Shown one piece after another: positions 5,963 through 11,898 of a stretch of DNA of 11,898 nt. The DNA is taken from contig DAAL01000095.1 of NCBI GenBank assembly GCA_001701065.1, forward strand, positions 31,008 to 42,905, given 5' to 3'. The stretch comes from Bacteroidales bacterium GP4. Its GTDB lineage: Bacteria > Bacteroidota > Bacteroidia > Bacteroidales > Muribaculaceae. The first letter of the stretch is position 1. Each line of letters starts with the position of its first letter. A program made the position numbers and the translations under genes. The notes under the pieces were generated by a model. That model was not told where the DNA came from and searched no databases. It worked only from the letters and a program-made list of their open reading frames with translations.

Positions 5963-7306
5963 ATGGCAACCACTCTCAATCTAAAAAAAGGTTTGGACAT
6001 ACGCCTGCAAGGAGGAATCGCTGATTTCACAGTGACTCCTGTCAGCGCGTCAAAGTGTGCCATCACCCCCGATGACTATCCCGGCATTGTGCCGAAAGTG
6101 GATGTAAAAGAGGGAGATGTGATCAAGGCAGGCGACCCATTGTTCCACGACAAGCAGTTCCCCGACATAAAAATAGTGTCGCCGGTGAGCGGAACCGTGG
6201 AGGCAGTGGTAAGGGGCGAACGAAGGAAGCTCGAACGCATCGTGATTAATCCATCATCAGGCAACGCCGAGGAAATCAGCGTCCCGGTACAGAAAGGCGG
6301 CGACCGCACCATTTCGGAGCGCATTCTGCTCGACTCCGGACTATGGGCGTTGATGCGGCAGCTACCTTATAATATAGTCCCTCGTCCGGGGGTAGCTCCT
6401 CGCGACATATTCATCACCGGATTTGACAGTGCTCCGCTTGCTCCGGAACCTGACCGATGGATTTCGGGACAGGAAAAGCTGGCGCAGGCAGGCGTGGACT
6501 TCTTAAAGAAACTTACTGACGGCACTATATATATAAGTGTACGCGAAGGAAGCCCGCTCGCTAACCTCAACAACGCCGAAATAGTCACCGTCCATGGTCC
6601 CCACCCCGCCGGTAACCCCAGCATCCAGGCTTGCAACCTCAAGCCGGTCAACAAGGGCGATGTAGTGTGGATGCTCAACACCTTTACACTTGTAAAGATA
6701 GGTCAACTCATCAGCACAGGCAAGTTCACCATGGATTCCGTAGTGGCAGTGACCGGATGCCTTATCGAAAAGCCCTATTACGCAAAGTGCGTATACGGCA
6801 CTCCCATATCCGACCTGCTTAAAAACGAACATCTTCCCGAAAAGCACCACCGCATAATCTCAGGAAACGTCCTTACAGGTCATCCGGTGTCGCTTGACGG
6901 CTATCTACGCCTACCCTACTATCAGATTACTGTGATAGGCGAAGGCGACGATTACGATGAATTCATGGGCTGGGCATCATTGTCGCCGCAGAAGATGAGC
7001 ATCAACCGCTCCTTCCCGGGACATTTCTTCAAGAAAAAAGAGTTTTGCCCCGACGCACGCATTCTCGGTGGACGCAGAGCCATGATCATGTCAGGTCTTT
7101 ACGATAAAGTGCTTCCCATGGACATCCTTCCGGAATATCTCATCAAAGCCATCCTTTCACGCAACATCGAACGCATGGAAAGCCTTGGCATATATGAGGT
7201 GACACCCGACGATTTCGCATTGTGCGAATACGTTGACCCCTCAAAGCTTGAACTTCAGAAGATTGTTCGCGAAGGTCTTGATTATCTTAGGAATGAACTT
7301 AGTTGA
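5963..7306 (+). CDS. nqrA: Na+-translocating NADH:quinone reductase subunit A
   Basis: This 447-residue cytoplasmic subunit of Na+-NQR is close in length to the Vibrio subunit (about 446). The N-terminus (LNLKKGLDIRLQGG, 5-18) is the characteristic NqrA opening. Residues about 36-96 form a biotinyl/lipoyl-like sandwich (KVDVKEGDVIKAGDPLF and SPVSGTV). The rest is the NqrA core, related to RnfC. There are no CxxCxxC ferredoxin clusters, which separates it from RnfC. There is no membrane segment. In Na+-NQR this subunit lies on the cytoplasmic face, and quinone or inhibitor interaction has been reported for it. It is the first gene of a complete nqrABCDEF operon, with a promoter-like box close upstream and nqrB 24 bp downstream. 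Confidence 0.96.
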   Translation: MATTLNLKKGLDIRLQGGIADFTVTPVSASKCAITPDDYPGIVPKVDVKEGDVIKAGDPLFHDKQFPDIKIVSPVSGTVEAVVRGERRKLERIVINPSSGNAEEISVPVQKGGDRTISERILLDSGLWALMRQLPYNIVPRPGVAPRDIFITGFDSAPLAPEPDRWISGQEKLAQAGVDFLKKLTDGTIYISVREGSPLANLNNAEIVTVHGPHPAGNPSIQACNLKPVNKGDVVWMLNTFTLVKIGQLISTGKFTMDSVVAVTGCLIEKPYYAKCVYGTPISDLLKNEHLPEKHHRIISGNVLTGHPVSLDGYLRLPYYQITVIGEGDDYDEFMGWASLSPQKMSINRSFPGHFFKKKEFCPDARILGGRRAMIMSGLYDKVLPMDILPEYLIKAILSRNIERMESLGIYEVTPDDFALCEYVDPSKLELQKIVREGLDYLRNELS

Positions 7307-7330
7307 TATAACTCGTAACACTATCATAAA

Positions 7331-8542
7331 GTGAAAGCATTAAGAAAATTTTTAAATCACATCAAGCCTCAGTTTGAACCGGGCGGCAGATTCCAATCCC
7401 TGCACTCCGTATTTGACGGGTTTGAGACATTCTTGTTTACCCCCACCACCACGTCCACTTCAGGGGTTAACATCCATGACAGCCTTGACTCCAAGCGCGT
7501 CATGATCATTGTGGTGCTTGCCCTTGTTCCGTGCCTTCTTTTCGGCATATACAACACCGGCTACCAGCACTGGCTTGCCATCGGGGACAACAGTTTCCCG
7601 TTCTGGGACATGGTGCTTTACGGATTCTTAGCCCTGCTCCCGCGCATCGTCATATCGTATGTGGTAGGTCTTGGAATCGAGTTTATAATCGCCCAGTGGC
7701 GCAAAGAAGAGATTCAAGAGGGCTTTCTGGTGTCAGGTATACTGATTCCGCTCATATGCCCCGTTGAAATTCCTTTGTGGATGCTTGCCGTGGCTACTGC
7801 CTTCTCCGTGATATTCGTGAAAGAGATTTTCGGAGGCACCGGCTATAATATAATTAATGTGGCGCTTGCCACCCGCGCGTTCCTGTTCTTCTCTTATCCG
7901 TCCAAGATGAGCGGCGACAATGTGTTTGTCCCCACTGAAAGCATCTGCGGAATAGGCGAAGGCGCTGTCGTGGACGGTTTCTCCGGAGCCACTCCTCTCG
8001 GTCAGGTTGCCACCCATGTGGGCGACACTATGCAGTTGACCTCGACCGTGGGACAGCCGCTTGACTATTGGGACATATTCCTTGGACTCATCCCCGGCTC
8101 GGTGGGTGAAACATCCACTCTGTGCATCCTCATCGGCGCGGCTATCCTTCTTCTTACAGGCATAGCAAGCTGGCGCATCATGCTGTCGGTGTTTGTCGGC
8201 GGCTTTGTGATGTCGCTTATAGCCCATTCGTTCCCCACCGCCACCTATCCCGCGTCAATGCTCACTCCGCTTGAGCAGCTGTCGCTCGGTGGATTCGCTT
8301 TCGCCGCTGTGTTCATGGCTACTGACCCCGTGACTGCGGCACGCACCAATACCGGTAAATACATCTACGGATTCCTGGTGGGCGTCTTTGCCATCCTCAT
8401 CCGCACCTATAACAACGGTTATCCAGAAGGAGCCATGCTTGCAGTGCTGCTCATGAACGCCTTCGCGCCGCTCATTGACTACTGCGTGGTTGAATCCAAT
8501 ATCCGTATGCGTCAACGTCGTCTAAAAGTTAAAGCTGAATAA
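7331..8542 (+). CDS. nqrB: Na+-translocating NADH:quinone reductase subunit B
   Basis: This 403-residue membrane subunit holds covalently bound FMN and forms much of the Na+ path. The start is a GTG at 7331: the following residues (KALRKFLNHIKPQFEPGGRF) are the normal NqrB amphipathic N-terminus, and no ATG fits. Many hydrophobic segments follow (about 57-74, 92-122, 133-165, 262-300, 318-333 and 344-385). The flavinylation site is DGFSGATPL, with Thr221 the likely FMN-phosphoester residue (Thr236 in Vibrio cholerae NqrB). Conserved stretches include FGGTGYNIINVALATRAF (167-184) and FMATDPVTAA (328-337). It ends 2 bp before nqrC. Flavinylation needs an ApbE transferase, not present in this window. 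Confidence 0.96.
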   Translation: MKALRKFLNHIKPQFEPGGRFQSLHSVFDGFETFLFTPTTTSTSGVNIHDSLDSKRVMIIVVLALVPCLLFGIYNTGYQHWLAIGDNSFPFWDMVLYGFLALLPRIVISYVVGLGIEFIIAQWRKEEIQEGFLVSGILIPLICPVEIPLWMLAVATAFSVIFVKEIFGGTGYNIINVALATRAFLFFSYPSKMSGDNVFVPTESICGIGEGAVVDGFSGATPLGQVATHVGDTMQLTSTVGQPLDYWDIFLGLIPGSVGETSTLCILIGAAILLLTGIASWRIMLSVFVGGFVMSLIAHSFPTATYPASMLTPLEQLSLGGFAFAAVFMATDPVTAARTNTGKYIYGFLVGVFAILIRTYNNGYPEGAMLAVLLMNAFAPLIDYCVVESNIRMRQRRLKVKAE

Positions 8543-8544
8543 TT

Positions 8545-9255
8545 ATGAATAAGCAAAGTAATTCTTACACTATTATATACATCATTATACTTGTGATAGT
8601 GATGGGTGCAGCATTAGCTTTTACAGCACTGTCGCTGAAACCCCAGCAAACAGCCAACGCTAACGCTGACAAAATGAAACAGATTCTTACATCAGTCAAT
8701 CTCACTCCTGCAAAGGACCAGGTGATTGCTGATTTCGACCGCTACATAACCCGCCAGTTCATCATCAACTCAAAAGGTGAGGAAGTGGAAGGCAACGCAT
8801 TCGACGTGAATGTGGGCAATGAAAGCAAAAAGCCCGTCGATGAACGTCTGCTTCCGGTCTATGAATGCACTTTGGCTCCCGGCGATGTGAAATACATCCT
8901 TCCGTTGTACGGAGCCGGACTGTGGGGCCCCATCTGGGGATATATATCGGTCAACTCTGACGGTAGCACCATCTACGGAGCTTATTTCGCCCATCAAGGC
9001 GAAACTCCCGGACTTGGAGCTGAAATAGAGAAACCTGCGTTCAGCAAGCAGTTTGAAGGCTTGAACTTGATTAAGAACAATCATTTCTTGCCCATCGCTG
9101 TCATGAAAGCGGGTCAATCGCCCTCCAACGGTGAAGATTATGTGGATGCGATTTCAGGCGGAACTATCACTTCCAAAGGTGTCGAGTCCATGATTTCCAA
9201 CTGCTTGGGCGGTTACACTGCATTCTTGGAAAATCTAACCTCTAAACAAGAATAA
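8545..9255 (+). CDS. nqrC: Na+-translocating NADH:quinone reductase subunit C
   Basis: This 236-residue subunit has one N-terminal membrane helix (about 9-30) and a periplasmic FMN-binding domain (about 95-230). The hallmark HQGETPGLGA is at 150-159, and the flavinylation site reads DAISGGTITS at 201-210, with Thr207 the likely FMN carrier. The residue before the threonine is Gly instead of the Ala common in the SGAT form. In the enzyme, electrons pass from the NqrD/E iron-sulfur centre to this FMN and on to the FMN of NqrB. It starts 2 bp after nqrB and ends 3 bp before nqrD. Confidence 0.96.
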   Translation: MNKQSNSYTIIYIIILVIVMGAALAFTALSLKPQQTANANADKMKQILTSVNLTPAKDQVIADFDRYITRQFIINSKGEEVEGNAFDVNVGNESKKPVDERLLPVYECTLAPGDVKYILPLYGAGLWGPIWGYISVNSDGSTIYGAYFAHQGETPGLGAEIEKPAFSKQFEGLNLIKNNHFLPIAVMKAGQSPSNGEDYVDAISGGTITSKGVESMISNCLGGYTAFLENLTSKQE

Positions 9256-9258
9256 TCC

Positions 9259-9882
9259 ATGGCTACAAACAAAAATTTGACAGTACTTTTCAACCCGTTG
9301 TCCAAGGATAATCCCGTAATTGTCCAGATATTGGGTATCTGTTCTTGTTTGGCGGTAACAGCTAAACTTGAACCAGCGTTTGTGATGGGAATGGCGGTAA
9401 TCGCCGTCATGGCATTCTCCAATGTCATCATTTCCTTCCTCCGTAACACAATCCCCACCAACATCCGAATCATCGTGCAGCTTGTGGTGGTAGCCGGTCT
9501 TGTGGTAATCGTGAATCAGTTGCTTATGGCTTATCAGTACGATGTGAGCAAGCAGCTGTCAGTGTTCACAAGCCTTATCGTAACCAACTGTATCCTCATG
9601 GGTCGACTTGAGGCTTTCGCCATGGGCAACCGTCCCTGGCCTTCGTTCCTTGACGGTGTCGGCAACGGATTAGGCTACACCATTATCCTTGTGATTGTAG
9701 CATTCTTCCGCGAGTTGCTTGGCAGCGGTTCGCTATGGGGCTACCAGATTATACCGCAGAGCTGGTATGAGCATGGTTACGCCAACAACGGTCTCATGAT
9801 TCTTCCCCCTATGGCGCTCATCGTGGTGGGATGCATCATCTGGATTCACCGTTCTTACAATAAAGATTTACAAGAACAATAA
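9259..9882 (+). CDS. nqrD: Na+-translocating NADH:quinone reductase subunit D
   Basis: This 207-residue integral membrane subunit of the NqrDE/RnfAE family has about six hydrophobic helices. The half-helix cysteine motif LGICSCLAVT has Cys28 at the position of Vibrio Cys29, and VTNCILMGR has Cys111 at that of Vibrio Cys112. Together with two cysteines of NqrE these hold an intramembrane iron-sulfur centre in solved Nqr structures. A further cysteine, Cys30, stands two residues after Cys28. The sequence NRPWPSFLDGVGNGLGY (about 124-140) is typical of NqrD and separates it from NqrE. Spacing is 3 bp to nqrC and 15 bp to nqrE. Confidence 0.95.
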   Translation: MATNKNLTVLFNPLSKDNPVIVQILGICSCLAVTAKLEPAFVMGMAVIAVMAFSNVIISFLRNTIPTNIRIIVQLVVVAGLVVIVNQLLMAYQYDVSKQLSVFTSLIVTNCILMGRLEAFAMGNRPWPSFLDGVGNGLGYTIILVIVAFFRELLGSGSLWGYQIIPQSWYEHGYANNGLMILPPMALIVVGCIIWIHRSYNKDLQEQ

Positions 9883-9897
9883 ACCTCAGGCTACTAT

Positions 9898-10515
9898 ATG
9901 GAAAATCTAAATCTATTCATAAGGTCGATATTTGTCGACAACATGATATTTGCCTACTTCTTGGGTATGTGCTCCTTCCTTGCGGTGTCCAAGAACGTAA
10001 AGACAGCTTTGGGGCTTGGCGCGGCAGTGACATTCATGCTCACTATAACCCTCCCTATCAACTATATGATTGAGAATTATGTGCTGAAAGCCGGAGCTTT
10101 GGAATGGCTCGGTCCCGAATATGCCGGTGTCGACCTGAGCTTCCTTTCACTCATCATGTTCATTGCTGTGATCGCTTCGTTTACCCAACTTGTGGAAATG
10201 GCTGTTGAGAAATTCAGCCCCGCGCTGTATTCTTCGCTTGGAATCTTCCTTCCCTTGATAGCCGTGAACTGCGCCATCCTCGGTGGTTCCCTGTTCATGC
10301 AGCAGCGAGGCTTCACCTCGGCTTGGCAATCTTGCTGCGCCGGCATGGGATGGGGTATCGGATGGTTGCTTGCGATTGTGGCTATTGCCGCTATCCGTGA
10401 ACGTCTGCAAGAGTACAGCAACATTCCCAGGCCATTGCGCGGTGTAGGTATCACTTTCATCATCACAGGACTCATGGGTATTGCGTTCATGAGCTTCCTC
10501 GGTATTAAAATTTAA
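9898..10515 (+). CDS. nqrE: Na+-translocating NADH:quinone reductase subunit E
   Basis: This 205-residue membrane subunit is the inverted-topology partner of NqrD. The opening MENLNLFIRSIFVDNMIFAY is typical of NqrE. The cluster-binding cysteines are Cys25 (LGMCSFLAVS) and Cys125 (AVNCAILGGS), matching Vibrio Cys26 and Cys120 in context. About six hydrophobic helices are visible. The stretch QQRGFTSAWQS (about 135-145) sits in a loop characteristic of NqrE. It lies 2 bp before nqrF and is clearly co-transcribed. Confidence 0.95.
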   Translation: MENLNLFIRSIFVDNMIFAYFLGMCSFLAVSKNVKTALGLGAAVTFMLTITLPINYMIENYVLKAGALEWLGPEYAGVDLSFLSLIMFIAVIASFTQLVEMAVEKFSPALYSSLGIFLPLIAVNCAILGGSLFMQQRGFTSAWQSCCAGMGWGIGWLLAIVAIAAIRERLQEYSNIPRPLRGVGITFIITGLMGIAFMSFLGIKI

Positions 10516-10517
10516 TA

Positions 10518-11819
10518 ATGACTACAGCGATGATACTACTTACCAACCTAAACACACTCACCATCATTACGGGAGTGTCGATATTTCTCTTAGTGACTTT
10601 GCTGTTAGTGGCAGTGCTTCTTATAGCAAAGAAATTCCTTGTCCACACCGGTGAAGTAAAAATAAACATCAACGGTGACACTGACGTGTTTGCTCAGTCA
10701 GGGGGTACCCTACTCTCCACTTTAGCGTCGCAGAACATCTTCCTTTCGTCGGCTTGCGGCGGTAAAGGAAGCTGCGGACAGTGCAAGGCGCAGGTGTTTG
10801 AAGGCGGCGGTGACATTCTACCCACCGAGACCGTGCATTTCACCCGCAAGCAGATTAAGGATCACTGGCGACTCGGATGTCAGGTGAAAGTGAAAGAGGA
10901 CATGAAGATAGGCGTGCCCGCTTCAGTACTTGACGTGAAAGAATGGGAATGCGAAGTCATCTCCAACAAGAATGTCGCTACATTCATCAAGGAATTCATT
11001 GTGGCTCTTCCTCCGGGCGAGCACATGAACTTCATCCCCGGTTCTTACGCCCAGATTAAGATACCGGCTTACGAGATGGACTATGACAAGGATATCGATA
11101 AATCGCTCATCGGCGATGAATATCTTCCCGCATGGGAAAAGTTCGGTCTTTTCACGCTCAAATGCAAAAACACCGAACCCACCATACGTGCCTACTCAAT
11201 GGCTAACTATCCTGCCGAGGGTGACCGCATAATGCTCACAGTGCGTATTGCCACACCTCCGTTTAAGCCGAAACCCCAAGTGGGATTCCAGGATGTGATG
11301 CCCGGTATCGCGTCATCTTACATCTTCACCCTTAAACCGGGCGACAAAGTAAGAATGAGCGGTCCTTACGGCGACTTCCATCCCATCTTCGACTCTAAAG
11401 CCGAGATGATGTGGGTGGGCGGAGGCGCAGGTATGGCTCCGCTGCGTGCGCAGATTATGCACATGACACGCACCCTCAATACCACTGACCGTGTGATGAA
11501 CTACTTCTACGGCGCACGTGCGCTTAATGAAGTGTTCTATCTTGAGGACTTCCTGCAGCTTGAGAAGGACTTCCCCAACTTCAAGTTCCACCTCGCTCTT
11601 GACCGTCCCGACCCCGCAGCCGATGCGGCAGGTGTCAAGTACACTCCCGGATTCGTGCATCAGGTGATATATGAAACTTATCTGAAAAATCATCCTGCGC
11701 CCGAGGACATCGAGTACTACATGTGCGGCCCCGGCCCCATGAGTAAAGCGGTTGAGAAAATGCTTTGGGACCTCGGAGTTCCCTCGGAGAATCTCATGTA
11801 CGACAATTTCGGAGGATAA
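10518..11819 (+). CDS. nqrF: Na+-translocating NADH:quinone reductase subunit F (NADH dehydrogenase module)
   Basis: This 433-residue entry subunit oxidises NADH on the cytoplasmic side. One N-terminal membrane helix (about 13-37) is followed by a plant-type ferredoxin domain (about 46-133), with [2Fe-2S] ligands Cys80, Cys86, Cys89 and Cys121. The ferredoxin-reductase module follows: an FAD site at RAYSMAN (224-230), an NADH site at GGGAGMAPLR (301-310), the nicotinamide-side CGPGPM (403-408) and the closing YDNFGG at the C-terminus, normal for this family. It is slightly longer than Vibrio NqrF (about 408), mainly from the N-terminal part and a loop near 185-215. The ATG at 10518 comes 2 bp after nqrE; an ATG four codons later is also possible. 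A terminator follows within about 20 bp, so nqrF is the last gene of the operon. Confidence 0.97.
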   Translation: MTTAMILLTNLNTLTIITGVSIFLLVTLLLVAVLLIAKKFLVHTGEVKININGDTDVFAQSGGTLLSTLASQNIFLSSACGGKGSCGQCKAQVFEGGGDILPTETVHFTRKQIKDHWRLGCQVKVKEDMKIGVPASVLDVKEWECEVISNKNVATFIKEFIVALPPGEHMNFIPGSYAQIKIPAYEMDYDKDIDKSLIGDEYLPAWEKFGLFTLKCKNTEPTIRAYSMANYPAEGDRIMLTVRIATPPFKPKPQVGFQDVMPGIASSYIFTLKPGDKVRMSGPYGDFHPIFDSKAEMMWVGGGAGMAPLRAQIMHMTRTLNTTDRVMNYFYGARALNEVFYLEDFLQLEKDFPNFKFHLALDRPDPAADAAGVKYTPGFVHQVIYETYLKNHPAPEDIEYYMCGPGPMSKAVEKMLWDLGVPSENLMYDNFGG

Positions 11820-11837
11820 TATTCCCCTTTATACACG

Positions 11838-11877
11838 AAAAAGCGTCCTGACAGCCACATGTCGGGACGCTTTTTTT
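11838..11877 (+). terminator. Rho-independent terminator after nqrF
   Basis: AAGCGTCCTGACA (11841-11853) pairs with TGTCGGGACGCTT (11860-11872) across a 6-nt loop, with one T-G pair in the stem, and is followed by a run of seven T from 11871. A run of A precedes the stem, so the structure could also stop transcription coming from the other side. Confidence 0.92.
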
Positions 11878-11898
11878 GTATATCCAGAGAATCTTCTG

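Noticed and set aside
7733..8227. 164-codon open frame on the minus strand opposite nqrB
   Set aside because: It is a shadow of nqrB: His- and charge-rich, with no family features, and the plus-strand frame is fully conserved NqrB.
5963..11819. Rnf complex instead of Nqr
   Set aside because: The first subunit lacks RnfC ferredoxin cysteine clusters, there is no RnfB, and NqrF has the NADH/FAD reductase module. Order and subunits match nqrABCDEF.
1..11898. An undescribed defence, mobile or biosynthetic system
   Set aside because: Every long gene except the 109-residue acidic protein belongs to a known envelope or respiratory family, and no mobile-element, CRISPR, toxin-antitoxin or phage signature was seen.

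Overview
The window looks like core chromosome from a member of the Bacteroidales (Bacteroidota), possibly near Muribaculaceae or Bacteroides; the family assignment is only a guess. The evidence is a lipoprotein thioredoxin of the DUF4369/TlpA type, a Bacteroidota-style exbB-exbD-exbD-tonB cluster with long ExbD proteins, a complete six-subunit Na+-translocating NADH:quinone reductase, A-rich start regions without clear Shine-Dalgarno sequences, and promoter-like TAnnTTTG boxes. I saw no rRNA, tRNA, insertion sequence, CRISPR array, integrase or other sign of recent transfer.

Layout. Positions 1-2107 (minus strand) hold a probable three-gene operon, read right to left: a small acidic protein of unknown function, a secreted OmpA-family protein, and a lipoprotein thioredoxin cut by the left edge. 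Positions 2325-5538 (minus strand) hold exbB, two exbD paralogues and tonB, closed by a strong hairpin terminator at about 2265-2300. Positions 5539-5962 are a 424-bp divergent intergenic region with a well-spaced Bacteroides-type promoter for exbB, a candidate promoter close to nqrA, and several inverted repeats. Positions 5963-11819 (plus strand) are nqrA-B-C-D-E-F, tightly packed and closed by a strong terminator at about 11838-11877.

How the parts work together. Nqr oxidises NADH, reduces quinone and pumps Na+ out of the cell. All the cofactor-binding motifs I looked for are present: the covalent-FMN threonines of NqrB and NqrC, the paired cysteines of NqrD and NqrE, and the [2Fe-2S], FAD and NADH motifs of NqrF. 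The divergent ExbB/ExbD/TonB motor uses an ion gradient to power outer-membrane TonB-dependent transporters, which Bacteroidales use heavily for glycan and metal uptake. A major generator and a major consumer of ion-motive force therefore face each other across one regulatory region. The left-hand operon makes cell-envelope proteins: a peptidoglycan-binding OmpA-like domain and an exported thiol-disulfide protein.

I did not find an undescribed multi-gene system. The best leads are small: a DxDxDGxxD calcium-loop-like insert in the periplasmic part of the first ExbD, two very different and enlarged ExbD subunits in one motor operon, the uncharacterised acidic protein before the OmpA gene, an SGGT rather than SGAT flavinylation site in NqrC, and competing hairpins between the divergent operons.
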